Source: Cruorifilaria tuberocauda
Taxonomy: Eukaryota; Nematoda; Chromadorea; Rhabditida; Onchocercidae
Assembly (NCBI GenBank): GCA_013365365.1
Contig: JABVXU010000041.1
Location: 124,001-188,000, forward strand
Reading direction: 5' to 3'
Length of the DNA: 64,000 nt
In this document: piece after piece, positions 1 to 14,700 of the stretch
Numbering within the stretch: position 1 is the stretch's first letter
Layout of the letters: every line of letters begins with the position of its first letter
The notes under the pieces: generated by a model
What the model was told of the DNA's origin: nothing
The model's input: the letters and a program-made list of their open reading frames with translations, nothing else
Databases searched by the model: none
Translations under genes and position numbers: made by a program

Positions 1-117
1 GATGAAGTGCTGAATAACGACCAATTATGTCAAGGCAGCGGAACACCATCGAAATTACTTTTTCGTTTCATATTAGAATGGGATTTCAAATTCTTTCATA
101 CAAATAAAAAACACTAA
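1..117 (+). CDS. Possible 3' end of a gene entering from the left edge
   Basis: Frame 1 is open from the first base to TAA at 115-117 (38 codons), including DEVLNNDQLCQGSGTPSKLL. An AATAAA at 103-108 overlaps the end. If real, this gene converges on gon-1. I do not recognise it. A frame of this length can occur by chance in AT-rich DNA. Confidence 0.2.
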   Translation, partial: DEVLNNDQLCQGSGTPSKLLFRFILEWDFKFFHTNKKH

Positions 118-818
118 TTTCTTCCAAACTTCTACTGATTCCAAAATTTTTTCTATATCAAAGACATGGAACAAACATGTAAATAACCCTAGCATTTGTA
201 ACATAACGAATTCATTCCCTAACCTATTTTCACAACGATATAGATTAAAATTAAAAAAACAGGTTTACAGAAATATTTACCTAAATTTATGTGAGTCCAA
301 TAGACAACCACCTTCCTGGACATACAGATAACTAGCTTCCTGGATGTTATTGAGATATAATATATAGATATTATTATGTTAAAGAATTATGAGACTATAT
401 GATAGAAATTGAGTTACATGTGGAGACTCCCATTACAAATTAATATAAAGTGAAAATAATAAATAAACAAATGCTGTTTTCACATAATTTTAAATTGTTG
501 AAGAACACTACATCACTTCTTTTTTAATTATTGATGATCTTTCATCTCTTTTACACTAATTAAGTTATGAACAGAGTGTGTATGAACATGAAATATTAAC
601 AGGAAAGAACACCAAATCAAATAATTTTTTAAATCCTTTTTTATGATGTACACGAAGTTTACATAAATCATGAGTGAATCTTTACCTGTTTTTATTTCAC
701 AGTTCATCCGTTCTACGAATTAATGTTACTATCTTTTTTTCTCTTTCTCTTTTGGTTGTCATCCTATAATCCATAAATTGTAGCATGATAATATTGTTGA
801 CTGCTTTTATCATCTTTC
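118..818. other. Region downstream of gon-1
   Basis: AT-rich. It holds the presumed gon-1 3' UTR (about 680-818) and otherwise no convincing coding or RNA signal. Confidence 0.5.
691..696 (-). terminator. Candidate polyadenylation signal for gon-1
   Basis: AATAAA on the minus strand (tttatt on plus), about 123 bases past the gon-1 stop codon. The spacing is reasonable for a nematode 3' UTR. The cleavage site would fall near 670-680. Confidence 0.5.
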
Positions 819-2766
819 TTATCCTATACCAATACTCGGATTCTGTTTATGATCAATTTCTATTACCAAACCTTTAAACTTATCCGGACTACATTGACCA
901 CAGTAACCGCCGCAACGTCCAAATATTCGTGCATTATTCTGCAGCATATAATATTTATTCATGAAGTGATGACAGTTATAATGTTTTCAGCATTCTAATA
1001 ACCATTGAGTTTGACTGATGGACAAATAAAATAATTGTTACAATAAAAAAAAAAGCATTTTAAGAAATTTTTAGGTGAATGAATGAAGCATGTAATGTAT
1101 AAAGTGGCTTTATATTTTAAGAATACTTTAATTAATCCTGAATGCTTATGAGATTATTTGCAATTTTGATCAAATTTAATTTAAATTCAACAATCGCCTA
1201 ATGCTTCTGACACATCAATCCTCTTTTATGAACATGATGTTGGAATATCTTGAATTGACAGATAATTCTTTTAACCTTTTTTACTTTTCCTATCATTACA
1301 CATTATCGGGGGTTTCATGTTATACAAATCAATAGCGATGCTCGATGTAAGATTGAATGGTTCATCATAAAACTAACTATTATAGTTGCATTTTCAAAAA
1401 TATTTTCAATATTTCGTATATATTTTGCATTTCAGAAGAAAACAAACCATACATCAGAACGTTCAATTCTCGAACTTGTACGGTGTCCTTGATCAACCCA
1501 TCGAAGGTCATCCATCACTCGGAGACCAGTTCCTCGTAGATCGATGCCGAATTGACCCTGAAAAAATGATTAAAAACTCTCCAACTAGTATTAATTTAAG
1601 CAATTGCAAAAAATTTCCATAAAAAAATTTCAACAATAAAATAATTTAAGCAAAAAATATCTATTGGGCTTCATTTTCGAGTTCAAAAAAGGGAACCTGC
1701 GGGCAATCCACAGCGCTGTAGCAATCACCGGCTGTTGCAAATGCTACTTCTTCACCATGCACTGTCGTTGCAAATGTATGATCGTGAACTGTAATAAAAC
1801 ACTTCAAAGTATGTTTGTTCTCAATACTTTCTCTCTATTTCTCTCGTAATTCTTCTTTAACTTTTCGACTAAAATAGAAATGAACATCAAGCATTCTAAT
1901 TATAAATAAACAACTATTTTGCCAATATGAATGCTCAATCTGATCAGATAAGCAATCTATAAATTCCCCCAGTTTCAGAACTGCTAATCAAAAAGAATGA
2001 CATCATTTTACCTATTACTTTTAAAGTCAATAAAAGAAAATCATAAATTACCATACGAAAAATAACTCACTGTTTATTTTCATGTTGTGAAGGTCGACAC
2101 GAACTTTCGAAAAACTTGAAAAACCAGCGCTTGCACTACCATCATCCGTGCACATGCATGTATCATTACGTTGTCCGTTATGAGGGCACGTAAATGGGTA
2201 AAGTAGTCTAAATAAAAATACAATATCAAATAATCAAAACTGCGAATTTTCTATCTACGCTTCTTAATTCTGTGGTAACTGGGAAAAGAGATATTTTAGA
2301 TCGGTGGTGGGAAACAACTAGCAAAACTAATTCAGTCACTTGCTGTAATAGATAATATTACCTGTTTTTTACACAAATTTTTTGTTTTTAATTAACTATG
2401 AAAATTTTAATTAAGTTTTTTTAATTAATTTTAATTAACTATAAAAATGATGAAATTTTAAAGAAAAAAAAAGTTGATATTTCAATAATACTTGTATTGA
2501 AACAATGGAAGCATCTCAATGTATCACTCAGAAGAACTTTTAGTATCGATTCATATATAATTATTTTGATTGGTATTACCTTTTTCCATAGATTTCCGCA
2601 AAATTAGTTTCACTGTTGAGATTGATGTACGTTTTTGGTAGTGTTTCATTCATTAAGTGGCAATAAACGGTAATGCGAAAACCGGCGACTAAAACCGTGT
2701 AATTGCCATCGACGCTATTCTCTTGCGTATAATACGCCTTCAACTCTGCACAATCGCCTGGTAAGC
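819..2766 (-). other. gon-1: gon-1 exons 34-38: C-terminal GON domain
   Basis: Residues about 1962-2174. The GON domain is restricted to GON-1 and its vertebrate relatives ADAMTS9 and ADAMTS20. Visible landmarks are [13 protein letters not shown], the [16 protein letters not shown] block, [35 protein letters not shown] and [11 protein letters not shown]. All five exons have matching phases and the frame ends at TAA (821-819). A possible donor (ATTG|GTATAG) just before the stop could extend the protein in a splice variant. Confidence 0.93.
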
Positions 2767-5700
2767 CTGTAATACACTGAGATATCCGTAAAAATTAATA
2801 GCTGTCCTTCATATGGCTTCAGTTGATTCCCAATCTAAATTCATCTTACATCGGTTCATAACAGCATATCAGGAAATTGAAAACATTCGAAATCGACAAA
2901 GTTCAGCAAAATACTAGAGAATTTTGCACCTAAATAGATTCTCTAGCAATATTTTACATTTCTGTCAATGTGATGTTATTTATGTTTAAAAATTAACTAA
3001 CTTGATGATGTATAAATAAATTTCTTAATACTTACAATTCCTAAGGAAACAGCTTTCTCGCCTTTTCGGTCTATCTGGACTTTGATCACAAAGATCTCGT
3101 GATACCCGTCGGCCATCTCTATCCAAACATCGCACACGACGTCTTCGATACCCTGGACCACAACTTGTCGAACACTGCAATTCAGTGATTGAAAATTTTC
3201 ATTGATTCAGATACCTTCTTTTGGCAGCAAACTATTATGATAAAAAGTTTACATAATTTCAAAAATCAGAAAAAAATTTTCATAATTGTAAAAGACAAAT
3301 GATAAATGAAATGTAATGAACTTTGTCATCCACCACAGATATTCGAAAAATTTTATCAGCCAAGAACTTATTCGTAGTATTCCTAAATACACTTATAAAC
3401 CGAACGCTGAACATTACCACAGAACTGGTAATTTCAAACGGTACAAAATATCGAAATATTAGAATGATTCGACAAAAGCAGATATAAATAATATTGTTAG
3501 TTGGCCTAAATTTGCTAAATTGGTAGGTAGATGAAATGAAACACTTTGAACAATGGAAACTTTTTATAGCACTAAATGTTTAACAAGCAGTTATTCTATG
3601 CGGAAACACAGTGTGTTTCCGCATAGAATAAAATAATTTTCAAAATAATTTTTTTTAATTACAAAGTGGTAATGATTTACAAAATTTTAGAAATTGATAT
3701 CATTATGGAAAGATATTTAATTTATAAATAAAAACTACATATAAAAAACATTGCTGAAATTCTATTATTAATGGATAGAAAGTGGAAGAAAAAATTATAA
3801 ACAGGAAATTGAAAAATTACCTGAGACCAAGGTCCAACGGACCAGCGATATTTAGCATCGCAAGGGTTCATAGCACATTCCTTACTAACCGATGGTCGAG
3901 CTAATCCATTACACATTCTCGATTGCACATTTGGTTCTGCGCTCGAGCTATGATTTTGACTGCGCACACGGCATTCAATGCGTCGGAATTGAAATCCTGT
4001 GCCACATGTTTTAGAACACTGAAGAATTAGATATATTTTCAAAACGACATTCTTGAAAAGAATGTGTGAACAAGAAAGAACAATGAACAACAAATCATTA
4101 TTTCCGCAATATCATCACTGTTCAATTACTCAGTAACTTAGCAAAATACTTACATGATCTTAAATAATTAATTAATATGCGCCAATCTGATAATTAAACA
4201 TTGAATGTTACGTATAAAAATAGTATTCGAACTTCGGGTTGATATATTACATAAAGTGTATTGATAAAAACGAAACTCAACTTTTTCTTTACTTCTACCT
4301 ATCTTTTTTCCCTCTCTCTCCATCTCCAATCATTTAATTTAACAATTGATTGAAAAGCTTTATACAATTAAACAAATAATGAAAATCATACTGTACTCCA
4401 AGGACCAGGTACCCAGTGATACAGACAATCTGTAACAGGACATGAACGTGTCATTTCTGGTGCAGTTTCATTACTGCACATTTTTGGCGCTGCACGTTTA
4501 CCCAAATTGCTAACGCAATAAACACGACGATGTTGATCAGATCTCTTACACGGATCAATGCACTATAATTTGAGGTAAATGTAATGTTGAGAATGATATT
4601 TTGCAGGTGACAAATGAGAAAAAAGAGCCATTAAAAAAGCAAATACGCAGTTAATCCTTCAGACATCACTTGTGATCTCGATTTCCGCGAAAGTGATATA
4701 TACGAGATCTAATACTGGAAACGACAATATGCGGAAGAAGATGGATGAATATTTCTAACCTTGGACCACGGAGTAGCTGCCCAATGATACGCTGGACAAG
4801 ACATCGTTATACACATTGAATTTGTTAATGGTTTAGGTAGCTTTGAACATTCTATATCTGGCAGATGAGTTTGACGACCTTTCTGACATGTAACTTCACG
4901 TGTTCTTACTCCTCTACCACATGTTACCGAGCACTACAAATAACAATACGATATAAATATAACAAATCTGCAAAATGATACACAAGATTACTGACTCATA
5001 AGGACAAAAATTAGAAGTAAATGTCAATTTTCGAACTGGCCATGTGTGAAAAGCTGCGATTTCAAAAAAGTATCTCTTAAAACAGCATTAGTCAATTCAC
5101 TAATAGCCAAAATAAACCCTGTTTAATACAACCATTCTGATTTCTAAGGAAATAAGACGAGAACAGTTACACCAAATGTTTTTACTCAAAATGAGAACTG
5201 ATTTTTGGCGTTAAAATCCCACATACAAGTATATACGAAAGATTGACATACTTTCAACCAGTGGAATTATTTAGCTGATCTCATCTTGACCGAATTTTTC
5301 TTGATCTTTTTTTTGTAATTGGTCTTCCAGGCTTTCTTTTGTCATTTATTAAGGAAGAAATTTTCTAAGTATCCATAGCGTAAGTATCAGGAAACTCTTA
5401 TTAACTCTGAGCAAATGGATTTGATCAGCGAAAACGAGATTATTGGATTCTGAATATGTAACCACAAAAGTTGAGAAGCAGTGTATCATGATGGTTTCAA
5501 ATTAATACTGATTTAATTATCTCTTTTTAAAACTTCCCTTTCAAATAAATTATTCTGTCACAAAAATATGTTTACCTAACCGGATAAATTTAGTCAAATA
5601 CAGAAATAGTCACCGGTAAGGTATAATAAATGCTTCGAATATTCAGTTCTTCAAATGACTGATGTCGTGTTACAATTAGAAATTTCAGATTAAGTATATC

Positions 5701-8700
5701 CGTTAATCATATATTCCAGACATGAACTACCACTTTTCAACGACACCTTCGAGCACAGGCAACAAATAAGCTTTGGATTTTACAAGATATCATATTCTAA
5801 CACAACTAAAAAAATATATTTCTTCATAGCATTCACTCACCATTGACCACTTTCCAGTCTTCCAACGTGGACAATGCGCCATTCGACAGCGATGTGAATC
5901 AATTGGCCGTTTTGCCGGATCACAGTATCTAGATGTTACTGAATGACTATTTGAGTTAACACATGACACAATACGTTTACGAACACCACGTCCGCATGTT
6001 GTCGAACACTGAAACACAAAAGCAAAATATGGTGCTTGGAAAAAGAACAAAAAAGACAAAATTAGCTATAATTATTTAAGAGCATGCTGCTTAAGTTTAA
6101 ATCATCAGATTTAGGTTACTTTTTAGAGTGTTACCATATTTCAGATAAACATTGAAGTGAGTTACATATTAAATGGATTGTTTGACAAACAAGCGGATAT
6201 TCCTAATCAACATAAAAAGAGAATAATATTAAATTATTCTGCAATTAAATATATTTGCGAAAATTAGACTCGAATTGTTCCATATCCCATGAAACAAGCA
6301 GCACATAAACTAAACGAGTTAAAACCAATAAACTTTCATGCTCATCCTCGGAATGGAACTAATTGAATTACCGGAAATTTCGGCTTGTCAAATCCGGGAA
6401 TTTATATCCAAACAACACAAAAAAAGGAGAATACACATTTCTCAGATTAAAATCAATAATAATACACTACCACACATGCTAAAAGGAGAACATAATGTAA
6501 CAGAAGCATCAATGAAACCACAACAAATATTATAAGATGAAATTCGGGGAAAATGTATTTACTTACAAAATCTGGTTGCATAGAAAAACAGGATTAAAGA
6601 AAAATGATAAAGCCATGCACAAACGGTACACAACATTACGGATTACTCTCGTTCAGAAAATTCAGCAAATTCAGCATCGATAATTTCAAGCTAAGTAATT
6701 GCCTGAGTTAAAACCCTTCTCAGAATAATGAAGCTAGCAAATCCTCCTTTTTTTGTAACCATAATTTGATTGATACGTATCCCTGACAAATACAATTCTT
6801 ACCATTTGTCTAATTATTTGATATATCATCCATCGAGTGCACAAAGATTTTTGAAATAATATTTTTTTTGCTATTTTTACTTCATATATGCTTGTAGATG
6901 AATAACTAAATAATTGGAATTTATCTACTACATCGATTTAAAATTCAGGAAGATAACTGAAAAAAAGCCAAATAAAGATCAAATAATGAATAAATTTTTA
7001 TATTTTAAGAGCTTCTAAAAAACGAAATTCACTTCATAAATGTAATAACACGCAAATATCACTTTTTTTCTTCAAGAAATTAAAAAACCGCTTGGAACAA
7101 AGAGGAAAAAGTAACAGCACTAATAAATACTGAATAAATAAATATTTAATACAGAAAAGCTAATGATATAGTTGAATAAAAACTATTTATGAAAATGGAA
7201 AAATAAGAAGGGAAGGATGGACGAAGCACAAAATTATTTTATAATGCAAGCAAATTTTCATAACAAAATGCTCTGATTATAATAATTATTTTATTTATTA
7301 TTACAATACTCTCGAAATAAAGTAACTGTCACACAGTTTTGTTTACTTCTTCTATGCTAAAATCCTTTATAAGATGCAAAATATGGTCAGAAAATTAAGC
7401 ACTATTACCAAGTTTCTAAATAAAAGAGATTTGTTGGGATGAAAATTCAAAAATTTTAAATCTTTAGCTTGGCTATGAAGATCATAATGAATAGATCGCG
7501 TATGTCACTGAATCTTACTTCTTGAGAGATAAAGTTGAGATGGAAAAGTTAGCTAAACGCAGAAACAATAGTTTGGAAATTAATATTTTTCAGGATTTCA
7601 GCTACTGAATTTAACGAAGGTATTAACCACTGTACCCAAATCTTCATCCTAAAAAAAAATTTTTACCAATAATTAGTAGCGTTACGTTAATGGAGTGGGA
7701 ATGATCTTTAGTTAAATCACTCTTTTGACAAACATTTTATATAACAAAAAAGAAGAGGAATGTAAGCAATTCAGCATTTATCAGTTAAGATAACGAATTT
7801 GCATAGCATATCATATTCTATGCCTATGTTTATATCGCATTTTGTTGTTGCTAAGAAAAAAAAAGATAAAAAGCAAGCAATGATGAGAGCATGTCACTGA
7901 CGATAATAAGTAACAATAATGGTTTTTGTAACTTGGTTAATTAGATAATGCATATATTTAATCTTATCATCTTTGAGTATGATATTTGGTTAAATTTGAA
8001 AGAAATTTACTTACAATTTGACATATCAAAAGGAAACATGCAGTACGAATTTTATGAAAATTGTGGCATGCCCCCAAAGGCAGTATCAAAACAGTCATAT
8101 ATTATTTATCACTGATTAAAGAGTAGAAGATGAAAGCTAACAAAGCAATAGAAAATAAGAGCCTGAACAAAGTGGCAGTAAAATGGAAGGTAATAAAAAA
8201 GATTGGAAAGCAGAACTGATTCATGAATAACAAATAGTGGCATGTGAATGATAACCTCACGAAGAAAACTGTATTTTATTTTATCTTATTATACAAAGTT
8301 ACTTCATCGATGTTACTCTAGCTGGAATATTATACGTTATTCCTTATTGAAAATTGAAAATGTCTAATCAATTTGCAAAATCTAGCAAGAAATATTATCT
8401 GACAAAAAGATTCCATCCTCATCAATTCCTTCTATTGAAAGAAACATTTAAATGTGAGCAATAAATAAAAGTTTTTAAAAGGACTAATTACTGTACAAAA
8501 TTTACAAAGAAATATTGTCAGTATTAGTTGAAAAAGAGCAAAAACAAAATGAATTCTAAATAAGTTTCAGAAATTTTCGCCTACCCTATGCAGTGTAAAA
8601 TAAGCTGATAAAAGATATGGATTACAGTTGAAACGATGCATAATTCAGGAATAGTTTGTAGAATGTGAAAAATAAGGAAAAAGGAACAAAAACGGAAGTT

Positions 8701-11700
8701 GAGTGACTGCTTGTAACCAAAACGATTGACAAATATTAGTAATTTACGTTGATGCTAAATATATCTAACAACAGCACCTTTAACTATACGGGACATTATA
8801 CTGGCATAAAACACACGTGAGTAAAGTTTCATCTCATAGCAGTTCATTTTAAATGAGCAAATGCAAGTGACAGAAGGTAAAAGTGAGAGCACGCAACAGT
8901 AATATACTTTTTTTATATATAACTTCATTTGTCATATTTCAACAAGCACTAGTTATGAAAAGACATTCATAGCACTGAAAAATGACAAGACAAAAGCAAA
9001 ATACTGTAAGCGAAGCAAGCAAATGAAAAAAAATGAAAAAGAACAAAGAAGAAAAAGAAAAAAAAACTTTTTTGACTGAAATTGAAATATATTATTTTCG
9101 ACTTCGTATTCTATGATATATACGTCTACTTGTACGTACCGGACTCCATTTGCCTGCATACCAGTGATAGTATTCGTTTGTCACTGATGTTGCTTGGCAT
9201 TCTACCTCATTACATTCTCGAACAGTGATTGGTTTTTCAGAAAGTAAGCACTCTATATCTTCTATTCTTTGACGTGTTTTCTCATCCTCACACCAAACTG
9301 TTCGTTTCTGCACACCACCACCACATGTCACTGGACACTAAAATTTGCTTATTTTCAATTATTATTCAAAATAATTTTTTATAATAAAAAGAAATATTCT
9401 TTATATGACTTAAGATATGCTTATTATATTTACAAATTATTGTAGATGATATTTTTGAAAGATCGCCATCTTTCTCCTTTTTGAATAATTTCTTCAAAAA
9501 TTTGCAATTACAATTATTAAATGTTGCAAAGTTAAAGGACTTACATGAGACCAAGGTGACATTTGCCAGACATTAGACACACATTTTTGCTGATTACAGC
9601 GCTCAAACTGATCCGGTTTCTCTTCTTCGTTGCAAAATCTGGCGCTACATATAATCAAACGTCTGCGCCAACCACCTCCACATGTGACTGAACACTAAAA
9701 ATTCTAGTCCTGGTTAATAAACAGCATCCATAAGCTACTGACAAATGATAAAATTTAAAAAGGTTAATCAGAAATGAATTCTTCTCAGAAATGTAATATT
9801 GTGTTAAAACAATACTGACCTTTTCCCAATTTTTGGTAATCCAGGACCCAAGAGGTGGTTCTCCCATTGGACATGGATTTAAATTACATGATTTGATTGA
9901 TTGTGGACGGGTTGTTAAATCACAATCTGTTTCCCGCACTTGTTCATTACCGTCCATCGATTCACAACTTACGCGTCGGTCTGTTGTTGCATGTGCACCA
10001 CAAGTAACTGAGCACTAAATTTCACAATTTTCCTTTTGAAAGTATAATTCCAAAAATTTATTTTATGTTTGCAGGGAAAGAGGAATCATTAGCATTACTC
10101 ATAATATGAATACTTCAAAAACATTTTTTGCAATGTTTTACAGTTTATATAAAAAATTATGATTACTACTTGCAGAAAACAAAAAATAAGAATATACCGA
10201 TTTCCATGGTCCAACAGTCCATTGCGCGCAAGGCTTAATCTGGCAATATCGATGGGTCTCCATAGTTTCCAAATGCTGGCAGTATGTGTCAGTAAGATCA
10301 CGAATATGATCGCGGCACACTACAAGACGTCGCTGTGTTCCATTTCCACATGTTCGCGAGCAGTCAGACCATGGTCCAATAGCCCAACGAATTTTAGGAT
10401 GATCATTTATAGTACTGTCGATCACATTTTGTGTAAATACTTCACAATTGTCACGTTCACAGATCTTCTCAGTTTTTGGACGTATTGCCTGTAGTTAATT
10501 TGTTTTTTTGTTGATTATGAAACTGATCCTCCTTTTCTAAGCTCCGAATCACAAATAACACAACCAAGGCTGAATGGAATAAGTTTTATAATTGACATTG
10601 TTAACCTATTTCCATTAAACCTGAAAAGGAACAGCGAGGAGAAGGATTCTAAATACGATTGCTTTACTAAAAAATAAAATTATATTAAAAAATCTTAAAA
10701 ATACAAAAGTCTGATCTTTTATCAAAGTGGAGATACAAAATATCAAAACGTATAAAAATTTTTCGCAAAAGATCTAAATAAATATTTGCTACTTATTTAT
10801 TACTTACTATATCACATTCACTTTCATTGACGACAGATTTTCCTCGTAAACACTGTACAGTGCGAATTTGTTGACCAATACCACATGTTACAGAACATTG
10901 TGACCATGAAAGCACTTTCCACTTGGCACATGGCAATAAACTGTAACATAAGACTTAAGGAAAAAGTAATATATAAAAATTTTTTTTACAAATGAGCATG
11001 AAGCATAAAGAAATAATTTAACTACTTACCTACACTGCTCAACTTTTATCACATGAATATCACTACACAAAGAACCGTCAACAACTTGATCTCGATATAT
11101 ACATTCAACATTTCTTTCCCTTACACCGGTTCCACATGATACAGAACACTGAAAACAATTAAGATTTTTATTCTTAATTAATTGATAAAATGAAGATTTA
11201 AATAGGAAAAAGAAAGTTTCAAAGGACAGTTTGTAGAATAAGAGAGCAAGAGTAAAGAAATCAAGAGAAGAAAGTTCATAGAAAAAATATGGCCTATTTG
11301 ATAATGAGAATTAAGCTAGCATAATAACTAATAAGTGAGTTTTTTACTATATTCAATATAAATATGGAAAGTATCGAAAGAAAAAAACAAAGGAAAAGAA
11401 GGAACTTTAGTCCAATCAGATGTTCTCCAAAATGGACATGGTCCTTGATTACACGGTTGATGACTTTGTGGTCGAGCTTCACCCTGTTTCAAGCATTGTT
11501 CATCAGATACTTCATTACCATTAGCATCAATACAAGATACGTGTCGAGTTTTCCAGCCATCAAGGCATGATACCGAACACACACTCCATGATCCAAGACG
11601 CCAAATGGGACATGCTATACGATGACATGGCTTTTGTACAATTCGTTCTCGACGATCACATAAACCTTAAGGTATGCTATTTATCACTCTGAATAATTTC

Positions 11701-14700
11701 ATTTTCTTTCAAAACTTTCAACTAAATGATCAATTTTCCAACATGAAAAATTTCATCACATGCTGAATAAATCTTTCTAGCAGACTTAACTATACTGAGA
11801 GATGAAGTAACATTGGATTACTGATGAATTGTTCACTTTTTAAGACAAATCATCTCCTTTTCTCTCTTTCTTAGATTTTAAATTCACTTTGATCAAGATG
11901 TCGGCCATTAAGATCGGTGCAAACCGCATCGCGTGTTTCGATACCGTCACCACAGCTCACCGAACAACTACCCCATGAACCAAATCTCCACTGCGTACAA
12001 ATTTGCTCATTGCACTTTTCCCAATCATGCTTTTCTTTATTGTTGCACATTGTCAAATGTACTTCACGACCTGATGGATCCTGACAGGATGCATGACGCA
12101 CTTTAACACCTCCATCGCACGATCGAGAACACTATAATAGTTCATCGATTTATATTATCTTAGCAATATCAAATACAAATTGAATTATAACTCGACGACG
12201 ATACATTCTTGAAAGCTTATAATACAGTGAGATCATATTGTATCAAATTCCTGAAATATTAAGAGTAGATATTAGCTTACTTCAGACCATGCACCATAAA
12301 CCCATTTGGGACATGGCATACGATTGCATTCTTTCTCCGTTTTTTCTTTAATTGCTTGCTCACAAGCACGATCATCCAAACGTCGATTTCCATGATCACT
12401 GCAAAAAGCTTGTCGACTACTGATACCGGATGTACCACACGATTCCGAACACTGTAAAAATGTTGATCATTACATTAATGAATCCATCTAAGCATACCAT
12501 TAATTGATTTTATCCTGATTTCAAATTTATATTTCTTGTTGAAAAATCTTTCAAATCATGATTTCATACCGATGTCCATTCTGTGTATATCCATTTCCGT
12601 CCTGAACAATCTACATAACATTGTGCACGATCACTCGGTTTCTTTAACTGATAACATTGTGAATCAGAAATAACAGTTTCACGTCCATCAACATAACTTC
12701 GAATGCATTCGCTATTTTGACGTTTTTCACCACGTCCACAAGTTGCATTGCATTGTCCGATCGGCACTACACGCCATCTGTAACCAATCTCATAATATAT
12801 ATTTATTTATTGTTATCTGTATATCATTAAAAGATTATGTGTTCATACGAAGTACAGAATGATTAGATGAAGTAGAAGTGCTTACTTGATGCTACAATCA
12901 ATATTACACATCCGTGTTTCAGTTGGTGGACGGTGTGGTGTACACAAACTGTCACTTACGCTACGACTTGATATTGCATCAACGCAAACAAGCTCCTGCT
13001 TTTGTTGACCTTAAAGTAAGGATAATAGGAGATATTAAATTTTTTGTTGAAAGGTTTTTCATTATAAATATAAAGTATACTGAAAATTAGGATTGAATCC
13101 TAGAATCAAGCAAGAAAAAGGGCAAGATCGTACCAATTAGCTCCTGACTGAAAAACTTCTCCCTGTGACAGTGCAAATATTATGATGACCGTTCAAGATT
13201 AAAACCTCTATCAAAATTCAGATGTAACCCAGCGCGCGTGTATTATGTTAACGAGAAGATAATTAAGAAAATAACCTTGGCACAATGAGGAGCATTCTGA
13301 CCAACGTTCACTGATACGCCAGTAATAATTTGTTACAGATGCTTCATATCCAAATCGTACATTTTGTGCTGGTACCATAAATTCGTAATGTATATCTGGA
13401 GGGTATAAATTTCCAACCGATAACACGTGCAGGTAAATATCACTCCTACAAATATTTATGGTGAAACAAAAAATTTCTACTTCTTGCTTAAAAGAAAAAT
13501 AAATAAATAACAGCGATTTACAAATTAACCGTATAGGTCCAGTGCCATTTATACGTTCAACCACATGATCACTACCAGAGTATTCCAGTACTGTATCCTG
13601 TATAGAAATTTGTTGCCGGAAAACTGATACTTGATAATGACCGTTAAGCAGAAATTCACCATTGGCATTTCGTAAAGCTAAAATATGTTTAATTATTATG
13701 TAATATCGCATCTAAAAATTATCACTTTTACCATTTCATCAATGAGAATTCACAACTGCTAAATGAAAAGGCAGCTACAACACTTTGAAATTGAACAACA
13801 TGTAACTGCAAGCCTTTACTTACTTCCTGAGTTTAAAATTTTACAAGTCTTAAGCTTATGTAATATTTGGAATGAGTTTGCAGATACTGGTTGGAATAAG
13901 TTAGATAAGTTATCTTTAACGCGTCGCTTGTTATAAGACTAGGACAAAGGTTTCATTTGTAATTAAATTTCTTTTTTGAAGTAAATGTTTACATGAGTTA
14001 TTGATAATTTAGCAAATAAATTATATCAAATATTTGGTCCAATAAATCTGGCACATGAATGAGTGATTACCAAAAAAAAATATGATAATGAAAGATCAGG
14101 TGATAATGATAAAATATTCTCATAGGTTACCAAGATAATTGTCGTCTTCTTTCTGGTTGTGATATCCATGTTGCGTTATTTCGATATTTGCTGAACCTGC
14201 AGGTATTTTCAAAACTTCATTATAGCCAAATGATCCACGTTCATTGTAGCTACCTGATACAACCCGACATGTGCTACCGTCACCACCACAGATCCCGCAT
14301 TTATCACGTCGCATTTCAGAGCCCAAACGATGGTCGCAACCAGCCTAGAATTATTTGCTTCATTTCAACATTAAATAATAATCAGAAATTTGTTAGAGTT
14401 TTATTCAAAAATTGGAATTGAAAAACATTTTGAAACGATGCTCATAATAAATTTTTTTGAGAAAAATTATGTTCCAAAGCTTAGAAACCTTATGACAAGT
14501 GCCATCGATGCACATATCATCGCCATGTCGGTAGCATGGAGTACCATCCAAAACTTTATCCTTAAGCAAGTAGAATGCAGCAGATCCACTTACACGACAA
14601 TATAATTTACATCTTTCATTGTCACTTACTAAAATAAAGTGTATCATTGCTCGGCATAAATCAGTAGTAAATTTTGAATTGAATGAACCAACAGAAAGTA

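Larger units (their letters stand above)
3036..13445 (-). other. gon-1: gon-1 exons 17-33: array of 17 C-terminal TSP1 repeats
   Basis: Residues about 960-1961. Seventeen thrombospondin type-1 repeats follow the spacer, 18 in the whole protein counting the central one. Each is about 50-60 residues with a W..W..C entry, a CSxTCG core, and six cysteines in most copies. From exon 20 onward most introns are phase 0 and fall exactly between the last Trp-containing strand and the first Cys (for example WTS|CSES, WSE|CSRS, WSP|CSTT). The repeats are therefore shuffled as circularly permuted one-exon units. The repeats are likely O-fucosylated and C-mannosylated, by family knowledge. A 3.1-kb intron (6009-9139) splits the array. 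Confidence 0.93.

Noticed and set aside
6338..6535. 65-codon plus-strand frame in the large gon-1 intron
   Set aside because: Antisense, AT-biased, no splice or promoter context; consistent with chance.
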